Of a stretch of 64,000 bases of DNA, positions 9,404 to 16,710 are shown one piece after another (position 1 is the first letter of the stretch; the number at the start of each line of letters is the position of its first letter). Both the position numbers and the translations under genes were made by a program. The notes below the pieces were generated by a model that had not been told where the DNA came from, did no database searches, and worked only from the letters and a program-made list of their open reading frames with translations. This stretch comes from Bacillus nitratireducens (lineage in GTDB: Bacteria; Bacillota; Bacilli; Bacillales; Bacillaceae_G), in contig NZ_MAOC01000086.1 of the NCBI RefSeq assembly GCF_001884135.1, positions 62,001 through 126,000 of the forward strand, given 5' to 3'.

Positions 9404-10453
9404 ATGAATCAAGAAGAATTGTTTGATGTAACCGTGATAGGCGGAGGGCCTGCGGGGCTTTATTCAGCTTTTTATAGTGGACTAAGAGAGATGAAAACGA
9501 AAATAATAGAATTTCAACCACAGTTAGGTGGTAAAATACATGTTTATCCGGAGAAAATGATTTGGGATATTGGCGGATTATTACCGGTTACTGGCGAGAA
9601 ATTAATTGAGCAACTTGTACAACAAGGATTAACATTTCAGCCTGAAGTTGTATTGAATACAAAAATAGAATCAATTATTCGTAATAAAGATGGTATTTTT
9701 ACGTTGAAAACAAGCAATGGTGAAGAACATTTTTCAAAAACGGTGATCGTCGCAACTGGGAGTGGTATATTGAATCCACAAAAGTTGTCAATTGAAGGTG
9801 CGGAGAGATTCGAAGTCTCAAATTTAAATTATACAGTTAAATCGTTAAAACGTTTCAAAGATAAAACGGTAATTATTTCAGGTGGAGGGAACTCTGCAAT
9901 TGATTGGGCAAATGAATTAGAACCAATCGCGAAAAAAGTGTACTTAACATATAGAAAAGAAGAATTATCTGGTCACGAGGCACAAGTTAAACAACTTATG
10001 AATAGTTCAGCAGAATGTTTCTTTAATACATCGATTACAAAATTAATTGCTGGTGATAACCATGAAACGATTGAATATGTAGAATTAACAAATCATGAAA
10101 CGGAAGAGGTTTCTCAGTTATCTATCGATGAAGTTATTATTAATCATGGATATGAACGTGACATTACATTATTGGAAAATAGTGAGCTAGATGTCGCAAT
10201 TGTAGATAATTACTTTATTGCAGGGAATGCAAATAGTGAGTCCTCGGTAGACGGATTATATGCTGCTGGAGATATTTTAAAGCATGACGGAAAATTACAT
10301 TTAATTGCAGGGGCATTCCAAGATGCTGGAAATGCTGTGAATAAAGCGAAACAATTTATTCAACCAGATGCAAGTGAGTATGGTATGGTTTCTTCTCATA
10401 ATGAGGTATTTAAGAAGAGAAATCGAGAATTGATTAAGCAGATGATAAAATAA
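9404..10453 (+). CDS. Ferredoxin/flavodoxin-NADP(+) reductase-like flavoprotein (thioredoxin-reductase-like, IruO/YumC type)
   Basis: The FAD/NADPH enzyme of 349 residues has a first dinucleotide-binding motif GGGPAG at 13-18 and a second SGGGNSAIDWA near 164. It lacks the CxxC disulfide of true thioredoxin reductases, which places it with the TrxR-like ferredoxin-NADP reductases. It is transcribed divergently from a hydroxamate-siderophore importer and has its own Fur box. S. aureus IruO, a Fur-controlled member of this family, reduces ferric hydroxamates to release iron, so the same job is a good inference here; flavodoxin or ferredoxin reduction is the alternative. Confidence 0.88.
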   Translation: MNQEELFDVTVIGGGPAGLYSAFYSGLREMKTKIIEFQPQLGGKIHVYPEKMIWDIGGLLPVTGEKLIEQLVQQGLTFQPEVVLNTKIESIIRNKDGIFTLKTSNGEEHFSKTVIVATGSGILNPQKLSIEGAERFEVSNLNYTVKSLKRFKDKTVIISGGGNSAIDWANELEPIAKKVYLTYRKEELSGHEAQVKQLMNSSAECFFNTSITKLIAGDNHETIEYVELTNHETEEVSQLSIDEVIINHGYERDITLLENSELDVAIVDNYFIAGNANSESSVDGLYAAGDILKHDGKLHLIAGAFQDAGNAVNKAKQFIQPDASEYGMVSSHNEVFKKRNRELIKQMIK

Positions 10454-10546
10454 TAAGGTGAAACTTTAATTAGTGGGGGGCCATCCCCCTACTGATTATC
10501 AGCCCGCACCAATCGGGCTTTTATTTCCCACAAATAGCGGGATAAA
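10453..10546 (-). repeat. Interspersed ~95-bp repeat, bcr type, copy 1
   Basis: This 94-bp segment is the reverse complement of the repeat at 57935-58030, sharing GTGAAACTTTAAT, the G6/C5 hairpin block, CCAATCGGGC and CCCACAAATAGCGGGATAAA. The far end is ATAAA and the near end ATAAG, the complements of the TTTAT that flanks copy 2, consistent with a duplicated target. B. cereus group bcr elements are described with TTTAT flanks; assignment to a particular bcr family is from memory and uncertain. Confidence 0.7.
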
Positions 10547-10557
10547 GGAACAAGTAT

Positions 10558-10610
10558 ACCCCCACTTACTTCTCTATTCGATTAGATGAGAGATGTAAGT
10601 GGGGGTTTTC
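10558..10610. terminator. Strong rho-independent terminator
   Basis: A 12-bp stem ACCCCCACTTAC / GTAAGTGGGGGT extended by TTCTCT / AGAGA is followed by TTTTCC. It lies between the reductase gene and the converging small gene at 10718. Confidence 0.85.
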
Positions 10611-10717
10611 CTGTTTACTATATTTTCAATCATGATAATGACACCGGTTTCATTAGTTCATGTGACATGAACGTTTTATTTGTAATCTCTCTAGAAAACA
10701 ATGAATCTAGGATTGGT

Positions 10718-11086
10718 TTATGCTGTCCCTTTTTCCTGTTCATTAGGAAATGGCATATTTAGTATAGACGCAATGTATTGTTTTCCGTGTTTTCGAGCTA
10801 ATGATTCTAATATTTGGCGAACGCGTTTTGTAAGATGACCTTGTTTTTTTATAGCCTCACAATATGCGTCATAGAAAACGTATTTAGCCCAAAGGAAATC
10901 ATCTTGTTGGAATAAGAAATGATTTTTGTACCATTCGCCAATTGTATGATAGCAATTGTTTTCATGTACTGCTGCACTTTGTGAAAGAATACGATCGGAT
11001 AAAGAATTAGATAGATGAGAAATTGTGTTGTCTGTTTCAACTCGTAATGTTTTTTCTAACATTGTAATGATGTGACGAGTAGCCAT
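10718..11086 (-). CDS. Hypothetical protein, 122 residues
   Basis: I do not recognise this family. The protein is soluble and mostly helical by composition, with no membrane segment or signal. It is rich in charged and aromatic residues (FLWAKYVFYDAYCEA) and ends in a polar tail. The start is well supported by AAAGGAG 9 bp upstream of the ATG. It is a single gene, bounded on its 3' side by a strong terminator and facing away from the excisionase-like gene at 11269. Confidence 0.7.
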   Translation of the reverse strand: MATRHIITMLEKTLRVETDNTISHLSNSLSDRILSQSAAVHENNCYHTIGEWYKNHFLFQQDDFLWAKYVFYDAYCEAIKKQGHLTKRVRQILESLARKHGKQYIASILNMPFPNEQEKGTA

Positions 11087-11268
11087 ATGTTAACTCTCCT
11101 TTGTGTAAATGGGTAATACCATTCTATATTTAAAAAAATACTTACTATACTATTATACAATATATGGAATGCATCTACCTGCTTTTTAATTTGTATTTAC
11201 AAAATCTTTTTTATTTGTTTACAAAAATAAAGTAAGATACAGTATATATATGAAAAAATAATAAAGGA

Positions 11269-11508
11269 ATGAACACATTGTATATAACGATAGAAGAGGC
11301 TGCGGAGTATTTGAATTTACCCAAATCGTACGTTGAAGATTTAATTCAGCAAAAGAAAGTTCGTGCACTGTTTGATGGAGAGCAATATTTAATAAACAAG
11401 GAACAGTTTAATACACATTTAGAACAAATGGAGAAATATAAGCAGTTAGTGGAAGAAATATTAAACGAACCAATTCCAGAAGATATGGATGTTAAAGACG
11501 AAGATTAA
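11269..11508 (+). CDS. Small excisionase/MerR-type helix-turn-helix DNA-binding protein
   Basis: The 79-residue protein begins with the excisionase-family winged HTH (IEEAAEYLNLPKSYVEDLI, then a basic wing KKVRALFDGEQYLI, residues 8-45) followed by an acidic helical tail ending EDMDVKDED. Such stand-alone HTH_17 proteins are common in Bacillus chromosomes. There is no recombinase or prophage gene nearby, so a link to excision is unlikely. An AAAGGAATG-type ribosome binding site and a long terminator downstream mark it as a single gene. Confidence 0.75.
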   Translation: MNTLYITIEEAAEYLNLPKSYVEDLIQQKKVRALFDGEQYLINKEQFNTHLEQMEKYKQLVEEILNEPIPEDMDVKDED

Positions 11509-11514
11509 ATTTAT

Positions 11515-11569
11515 AAAAAGCCCCCGTATTAAGATATGCAGAAATGTATCTTAATACGGGGGCTTTTTA
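11515..11569 (+). terminator. Long rho-independent terminator
   Basis: A 22-bp perfect stem (11515-11536 with 11547-11568) contains the GCCCCCGTATTAAGATA arm and has A5/T5 ends. Confidence 0.92.
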
Positions 11570-11689
11570 TATTAAGGGGTGAAAAAGTCATTCAAAAACT
11601 TAGAGTTACTTTAAGGGAAAGAAGATTTTATAGGGATTAGTACTATTAGTTAAAAGCATATTTTTTCATAGCGGGGACAAACATAGCGA

Positions 11690-11716
11690 ACATAACCTGT
11701 ACAGATACATATACTA
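11690..11716 (+). promoter_or_regulatory. SigK-type promoter of the cotB-like genes
   Basis: AC at 11690-11691 and CATATACTA at 11708-11716, 16 bp apart, match the SigK pattern (AC, about 16 bp, CATANNNTA). This fits late mother-cell expression of a coat gene 40 bp downstream. Confidence 0.6.
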
Positions 11717-11756
11717 TCAGTGCAAAAGCTTATAAATTAATGGAAGGGGTTTTCTC

Positions 11757-12290
11757 GTGAGTTTATTTAATTGGGATTTTTTGGAAAATTTAATTGGATC
11801 TTATGTAAGAATAAACAGAGGTGGACCAGAATCTCAAAAAGGAGCAATAGTATCAGTATATGCGGACTACTTCGTATTACAGAATGAAAAAGGAGAGTAC
11901 CATTACTACCAGCTTCGCCATCTGAAAAGCATTACAAAAAATACGAAAGATGGTGGGATAGGTGATTCCGTATGGTCGGAAGAAGACAGTGCGGAAGACT
12001 TTGAAACGCTACTTCAAGGCTTCAAATACCGCTGGGTGAAAATTAATCGTGGCGGTCCAGAGAAAATTGAAGGTATTTTACAAGATGTTTCTAGCGATTA
12101 TGTAACGTTAATTATAAAAGAAGAAGTTGTATTAATTGCACTATCTCATATTAAAAGTGTTAATTATAATGCACCAGTAAGTGGAGAGAGCGATGAGAGT
12201 AGTGATGAGAGTAGCGATGAGAAAAGTAATGAAAACAGCAATAATTCAAGTCGAGCTCGTGCACTAAGACAATCAAGTAGAGGAAGATAA
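11757..12290 (+). CDS. cotB: CotB-like spore coat protein (first of three)
   Basis: This predicted outer spore coat protein has 177 residues and a GTG start behind GGAAGGGG. It contains two copies of an approximately 50-residue Sm-like unit: VRINRGGPES...YYQLRHLKSI (about 10-60) and VKINRGGPEK...IALSHIKSV (about 90-140). The C-terminal tail is Ser/Asp/Glu/Asn-rich (SDESSDESSDEKS) and ends in an Arg-rich stretch, reminiscent of the charged serine-rich tail of B. subtilis CotB but shorter. A SigK-type promoter lies upstream, and two paralogues follow. Confidence 0.85.
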   Translation: MSLFNWDFLENLIGSYVRINRGGPESQKGAIVSVYADYFVLQNEKGEYHYYQLRHLKSITKNTKDGGIGDSVWSEEDSAEDFETLLQGFKYRWVKINRGGPEKIEGILQDVSSDYVTLIIKEEVVLIALSHIKSVNYNAPVSGESDESSDESSDEKSNENSNNSSRARALRQSSRGR

Positions 12291-12311
12291 TACAGAAAGG
12301 AGGGTATGAAC

Positions 12312-12755
12312 TTGAAGAGTGTAGTAAGCTGTGATCAAATCAAAGGTTTAGTCGGTGAGAATGTAAAAGTAAATCTTCGCGGACCGGAAAGTCGAGTAGG
12401 TGTACTGTTATTGTTAGGAAAAGATTATCTTACACTACAATTACCCCATGGAGAATTAGTGTATTATCAGCTGAAACATGTGAAGAGTCTAGTCAGGAAA
12501 GTGAAAGAAGCACAAGGAGAATATGGTTCATGTTTCTATGCTGATGAAGATACTTTTTTAGATGTATTAAATGACTTGAAGTATAAATGGATAAAGATTA
12601 ATCGTGGTGGACCAGAGTGTGTGGAAGGTTTATTAAGTGATATACATGATGGAAGTATTACACTAGTAAACGGTGATGAGGTCATTTATGTAATTAATTC
12701 TCATATTAAGAGTGTGAGTCAAGTAGTTAAAAGTAAAAAGAATGAAGAAGAATAA
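12312..12755 (+). CDS. CotB-like spore coat protein (second of three)
   Basis: This paralogue of the preceding gene again has two Sm-like units: VKVNLRGPES...YYQLKHVKSL and IKINRGGPEC...YVINSHIKSV. It lacks the serine-rich tail. I place the start at the TTG at 12312 because AAGGAGGG (12297-12304) is only 1 bp from the in-frame ATG at 12306 but 7-8 bp from the TTG, giving 147 residues. It lies about 20 bp after the first cotB-like gene and is probably co-transcribed. A coat function is inferred from family and context. Confidence 0.82.
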   Translation: MKSVVSCDQIKGLVGENVKVNLRGPESRVGVLLLLGKDYLTLQLPHGELVYYQLKHVKSLVRKVKEAQGEYGSCFYADEDTFLDVLNDLKYKWIKINRGGPECVEGLLSDIHDGSITLVNGDEVIYVINSHIKSVSQVVKSKKNEEE

Positions 12756-12770
12756 TGTTTAATAAATAAG

Positions 12771-12883
12771 AGGGGCATTATGATTGAAAGTGAAGAACGA
12801 TTTCATATTTCGCTGCAATAATTTCGCGGTATATGAAAAAGAATTCTTACTATTAAAAGACAGAACATTGCCCCTGATTATTT
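12771..12883 (+). repeat. Long imperfect hairpin element between coat genes
   Basis: Nested inverted repeats occupy most of the gap: AGGGGCA / TGCCCCT (12771-12777, 12869-12875), TGAAGAA / TTCTTA and TTTCATAT / ATATGAAA (12801-12808, 12831-12838), ending in T7. It may act as a terminator for the first two coat genes, or be a small palindromic repeat element. Confidence 0.5.
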
Positions 12884-12933
12884 TTTTGAAATGGAAGACA
12901 GAAAAGCGCAATTTCATAGAAAGGAGGATATAG

Positions 12934-13602
12934 ATGAATGAGTTAAACAAGAACATTGGGGAAAATATATACGTTAAATTAATCGGTGAAAAAAGGTTTA
13001 GAGGTATATTAATTGATGTAGGAAATGATATTGTAGTTCTTTACAATGGACAAGACTATGTGTATATATCTTTATACCATGTCCAATATTATAAATTTTT
13101 GAGAGGGCATGATGAAGAAATATTAAAACCAGATGTGGACTCTGTAATTAAGAGAGAATCACCTTCAATTTCTTTGAGGAAAGTATTAAGCACATCTAAA
13201 GGGATTTTTACAGAAATTTATGTGGCAGGAAATGCTCCAATACACGGTTATGTTACAAGTGTAATGAACGATTATATTGTTTTTTATAGCCCGGTTTATA
13301 AAACGGTATATATATCTTTAAAGCATTTGAAATGGTTAATTCCTTATAAAGAGAACCAAGTACCTTATTCCCTCAACAAAAATGAACTCCCCGTAAATCC
13401 ATTAAATATTACTTTAGCTAGAACATTTGAAGAACAGCTTATTAAAATGGCTGGGAAAATTATGGTTTTTGATTTAGGTGAGGAATATAACAAAATCGGA
13501 AAGATGGCGAAAATTGATGAAGGACATATTGAAATATTAAAAGCACGTGACGCAAAAATGTATGTGAATATTCAACATGTGAAATCTGTCCATTGTCCGT
13601 AA
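12934..13602 (+). CDS. CotB-family spore coat protein (third of three)
   Basis: The 222-residue protein is a more diverged relative of its two neighbours, with three Sm-like units instead of two: IYVKLIGEKRFRGIL...YISLYHVQYY (about 8-50), IYVAGNAPIHGYV...YISLKHLKWL (about 95-140) and MVFDLGEEYNKIG...YVNIQHVKSV (about 175-220). The repeated HIKSV/HVKSV end of each unit is the clearest sign of common descent. AAAGGAGG precedes the ATG. It may have its own promoter because a long hairpin separates it from the second gene. A spore coat or exosporium role is inferred. Confidence 0.72.
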   Translation: MNELNKNIGENIYVKLIGEKRFRGILIDVGNDIVVLYNGQDYVYISLYHVQYYKFLRGHDEEILKPDVDSVIKRESPSISLRKVLSTSKGIFTEIYVAGNAPIHGYVTSVMNDYIVFYSPVYKTVYISLKHLKWLIPYKENQVPYSLNKNELPVNPLNITLARTFEEQLIKMAGKIMVFDLGEEYNKIGKMAKIDEGHIEILKARDAKMYVNIQHVKSVHCP

Positions 13603-13630
13603 GCTAGTTTAAAGGGCTGGCTTTTTCTTT
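13601..13630 (+). terminator. Rho-independent terminator after coat genes
   Basis: The stem AGCTAG / CTGGCT (one G-T pair) is followed by TTTTTCTTTT immediately after the third coat gene. Confidence 0.65.
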
Positions 13631-13690
13631 TATATATGTGGAAGAAAAGGTCGAGCTTATTTTTTTACCGTTATTTGGATATGAGGGGGG

Positions 13691-13801
13691 AAGTGAATTG
13701 AATATATAAGTATGTTCCTGTTTTTACTTATAAAGAGGTAACCTTGTACTACATTATAAAAAAAGATGTACGAGCTACTTTTTGTTGTATTCAATTCACT
13801 T
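13691..13801 (+). other. Structured leader with nested inverted repeats upstream of the gene at 13847
   Basis: A perfect 14-bp inverted repeat (AAGTGAATTGAATA at 13691, TATTCAATTCACTT at 13788) encloses an inner perfect 8-bp hairpin TATAAGTA / TACTTATA (13705-13712, 13725-13732) and a weaker TACAT / ATGTA pair. The layout looks like a multi-branched RNA or a small mobile repeat. I recognise no known riboswitch class. Confidence 0.5.
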
Positions 13802-13846
13802 TTTGAGTAAGTGCTGCTCAACTAATTTATTAAAGGGGTTTTATTT

Positions 13847-15112
13847 GTGGAGCAGTTTCCAAATTCGTTTTCGATTACGTTGCTTGGCAGTGCTGGTGGA
13901 GCAGCAAAAGCAGTGTTAGCAATTTTGAATCAAGCGGTAGTAAATGAAAAAGATCCAATTTATGACGTCATAAAGAATGTGAATTTTCATTTGGTGGATA
14001 TAAAACAAAAAGATAAAAGTTATTATGATGAGTTGTTTCCAAATTTGAAAGAGCAATTTTTTTTATATGAAATAAATCTTCAAGATGTAGTCAAATTTAA
14101 ACAACATTTAAAAGAAAAAGGAACGAAGGTTGTTATTGATGTTTCAGGCGCAGATACGATTAGGGTACTGAGTTGTTGTAATGACCTTGGTATTTGTTAC
14201 ATTAATTCGGCTTTGGAAAATGAGGCAGTAGATCAAGACGATAGTTTACTTGGTTTTCAGCTTACGGAAAGGTATACGAGGTTTGAGAAGGAGAAAGAAA
14301 CATTTACAAATACAAGAGCGATTATAGGCTCGGGTATGAATCCTGGTGTTGTTCAATGGATGGTTGTTGAACTTATGAAAGAACGTCCAAATGAAAAGCC
14401 ACGAGCATGCTATATTGTAGAACATGATACTTCGTTTTTGAATGATAAAGGGCTAATAAAACCTCATACACTTTATGCATCATGGGCAGTAGAGCGTTTT
14501 CTTGATGAAGCGATATGGAGTTATCCTATGTATATGAGTCATCATCGTCCACTTTACTTTTATGAGGATGTATATGCTTCAGAGTATAAGGTAAAGTTAG
14601 GTGAAAAAGAATTTTACGGTTGCTTAATGCCGCATGAAGAAGTTTTAATTTTAGGGAAATCTTTTAATATGGAAGTTGGTTTTCTTTATCGGATCAATGA
14701 GTATACAACAAACTTAATTAGACAGAACTTAGATAAAGTAGAAGATTTATGGAATTGGAATCGTAAAGTATTTAATCCAGCAGAAGAAGATATTGTAGGA
14801 GAAGATTTAGTCGGTGTGTTACTCGTTTATGAAAATGGCGAGACATACATGTATAATGTAATGAATAGTAGCCAAGTTTTTCAAAAATATAAAACAAATG
14901 CGACTTACTTCCAAGTAGGGTGTGGAATTTATGCTGGCTTATGTAGTTTACTGTTAGATGCTTTTGGACAAGGTGCTTATTATGTAGAAGAATTATTATT
15001 AAATACTGAAAGTAAGTATGGGGAATATTTAAATTTATATATGAAGGATTTTGTAGTAGGGCATAATGATTTTACAGATGGATTACTACATGATAGGGTA
15101 AGAATGATATAA
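13847..15112 (+). CDS. Homospermidine synthase / saccharopine dehydrogenase-like protein
   Basis: The 421-residue protein has an N-terminal Rossmann pattern (ITLLGSAGGAAKAVLAIL, residues 9-27) followed by VVIDVSGADTIRVLSCCNDLGICYINSA, the usual second half of the saccharopine-dehydrogenase NADP-binding domain. Next comes a GSGMNPGVVQWMV block like that of bacterial homospermidine synthases. The rest matches the size of that family's catalytic domain (members are about 400-480 residues). The substrate may be a polyamine or a related amine, but this cannot be fixed from sequence. It has a GTG start with AAAGGGG 8 bp upstream and is a single gene between a structured leader and a terminator. Confidence 0.7.
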   Translation: MEQFPNSFSITLLGSAGGAAKAVLAILNQAVVNEKDPIYDVIKNVNFHLVDIKQKDKSYYDELFPNLKEQFFLYEINLQDVVKFKQHLKEKGTKVVIDVSGADTIRVLSCCNDLGICYINSALENEAVDQDDSLLGFQLTERYTRFEKEKETFTNTRAIIGSGMNPGVVQWMVVELMKERPNEKPRACYIVEHDTSFLNDKGLIKPHTLYASWAVERFLDEAIWSYPMYMSHHRPLYFYEDVYASEYKVKLGEKEFYGCLMPHEEVLILGKSFNMEVGFLYRINEYTTNLIRQNLDKVEDLWNWNRKVFNPAEEDIVGEDLVGVLLVYENGETYMYNVMNSSQVFQKYKTNATYFQVGCGIYAGLCSLLLDAFGQGAYYVEELLLNTESKYGEYLNLYMKDFVVGHNDFTDGLLHDRVRMI

Positions 15113-15118
15113 AATGTG

Positions 15119-15157
15119 ACTAAAAAGGAAGGAGGTGTATATCTCCTTCCTTTTTAG
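15119..15157 (+). terminator. Rho-independent terminator
   Basis: The stem CTAAAAAGGAAGGAG / CTCCTTCCTTTTTAG has a GTGTATAT loop and a T-rich 3' side. It ends the homospermidine-synthase-like gene. Confidence 0.9.
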
Positions 15158-15257
15158 CATTAGAAGGTTAATATTGCCCTGAAAGCAATTTCATAATTAT
15201 AATTTAAAGGGATAACATTTGAAATGTTTGTTGGTATTGATCAAGAGGAGTTTTTAT

Positions 15258-16484
15258 ATGAACAAATACAGGAGCTTGATTTATGAAGAAAGAGAAGCTT
15301 TAAAAGTATTTATATTATTATTCTATATTATATTCTTTTCATATGACATTATCTATTATTTCGTTTATCCCGCTATGAATATTAATGAAGCAAGGATAGG
15401 GTGGCCAGAAGGTGGTATGGGAATAGGCGTATATATATTAGTAATATCCTTATTTCCTATTTCGATATACTTTCAAAAACAAGGCTATGTATATTTTGTA
15501 AAATATTTATTTTTAATTGGGTACATGCTTATTGACCTTATTAATAACTTAATGATTTATTTACACAGTGATCGTGTTTTTGAAAATGGAAATATGGTTG
15601 AAATATTTTTAATTTTATTTGCACCGATTTTCGTGAATAGAAAATATTTTTATTTTGTTTCCTGTAGTGTAATTGGAAAATATGTATTTTTCACGCTGTT
15701 ATTGCAAGATATAAAAGTTGTGATTCCGCTTGTTTTATGTGTATTCTTTTGTATTATTTCACATTCTCTGTTAAAACGTTTCCAGTCTTATGTAAGAACA
15801 GTTGTTGAGATGATGAGCAATATGAAAGAGACCGAAAATTTAGCTGTTATTGGGACTATGTCTACAACAATTGCTCATGAAATTCGAAACCCATTAACAG
15901 CTTTAAAAGGATTTACACAAATTCAAAAGGAAAGAAATCTTGAAGATACGATGAGTTATGAGATTATGCTGCAAGAAATTGAGAGAATTAATGAGTTTGT
16001 TAGTGAATTGATGTTATTAGGAAAACCGAAACCAACAAATTATGAATGGTGTAATATACGGGAAATCCTTTTATATGTTGTACAGTTAATGGAAAGTTAT
16101 GCGACTCAATATAAAGTGAAATTTCATTTGCAAGTAGATGGAAATTTACCCGTTATAAATGGTGATGATAAACAATTAAAACAAGTGTTATTAAACATTA
16201 TCAAAAATGGAATAGAATCGATGCCAAAGGGTGGGGATATTCAGATTCGTGCATATAAAAAAGCTGGAGAGAATTTGTGTATTTCTATTGAAGATCAAGG
16301 TTTTGGGATAGAAAATGAGAAAATAGAAAAGATCGGAAAAGCTTTTTATACAACAAAAGAGAATGGTACAGGCCTTGGACTAATGATTACATATAAAATT
16401 ATTGAAGAACATCAAGGGAGTATCGCGATTCAAAGTAGTGTGGGCGTAGGAACGAAAGTGGAAATTTATTTACCAACAGTGTAG
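15258..16484 (+). CDS. Orphan membrane sensor histidine kinase, sporulation-kinase (KinB-like) type
   Basis: With the ATG at 15258 (AAGAGGAG 7 bp upstream) the protein has 408 residues; the longer frame from 15219 lacks a ribosome binding site. About six hydrophobic segments fill residues 15-180. A HisKA domain follows with the phospho-acceptor H207 in AHEIRNPLTALKGF, then an HATPase domain with N (LLNIIKNGIES), G1 (EDQGFGIENE) and G2 (GTGLGLMI) boxes. No response regulator is encoded nearby. The HEIRNPLTALKGF H-box resembles that of Bacillus sporulation phosphorelay kinases feeding Spo0F, so that is a plausible target. The signal is unknown. Confidence 0.85.
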   Translation: MNKYRSLIYEEREALKVFILLFYIIFFSYDIIYYFVYPAMNINEARIGWPEGGMGIGVYILVISLFPISIYFQKQGYVYFVKYLFLIGYMLIDLINNLMIYLHSDRVFENGNMVEIFLILFAPIFVNRKYFYFVSCSVIGKYVFFTLLLQDIKVVIPLVLCVFFCIISHSLLKRFQSYVRTVVEMMSNMKETENLAVIGTMSTTIAHEIRNPLTALKGFTQIQKERNLEDTMSYEIMLQEIERINEFVSELMLLGKPKPTNYEWCNIREILLYVVQLMESYATQYKVKFHLQVDGNLPVINGDDKQLKQVLLNIIKNGIESMPKGGDIQIRAYKKAGENLCISIEDQGFGIENEKIEKIGKAFYTTKENGTGLGLMITYKIIEEHQGSIAIQSSVGVGTKVEIYLPTV

Positions 16485-16534
16485 TACATTAGACGAAATT
16501 ATTTTTCAGAAAAGTGTTCTTGTTGTGTAAATAT

Positions 16535-16554
16535 AAACATTTTATAAAATGTTT
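16535..16554. repeat. Perfect 20-bp palindrome downstream of the kinase gene
   Basis: AAACATTTTATAAAATGTTT is a perfect palindrome about 50 bp after the kinase stop, with a T-run 10-20 bp further on. It could be a weak terminator or an operator for the next transcript. Confidence 0.45.
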
Positions 16555-16654
16555 CAAGAAGGGTTTTTTTTATAAAACACTTCGTTTATAATGGAGGAAA
16601 ATATCGACATAGAGCTTTTAGCTCGTGTAACGGTTTGGTAGTGTTATGAAAAGA

Positions 16655-16684
16655 AAAGAAGGGGTGCACGCGCATCCTTTTTTC
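16655..16684 (+). terminator. Terminator-like hairpin in the leader of the PqqD-like gene
   Basis: A 9-bp stem AAGGGGTGC / GCATCCTTT with two G-T pairs and loop ACGC is followed by TTTTC. It lies 27 bp before the start codon of the gene at 16711, so it may attenuate that gene. Confidence 0.5.
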
Positions 16685-16710
16685 TATGCAGATATGATGA
16701 AAGGGGTGGT

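Noticed and set aside
9404-10453. Annotation as thioredoxin reductase
   Set aside because: The family-defining CxxC disulfide is absent; the ferredoxin/flavodoxin-NADP-reductase-like group fits better.
11269-11508. Evidence for a prophage or integrative element from the excisionase-like protein
   Set aside because: No integrase, attachment-site repeats or phage genes nearby; such small HTH_17 proteins occur widely in Bacillus chromosomes.
16591-16641. 16-codon frame ATG GAG GAA AAT ... TGG TAG as a leader peptide before the PqqD-like gene
   Set aside because: No Shine-Dalgarno sequence and it overlaps the likely -10 box, so translation is unlikely.
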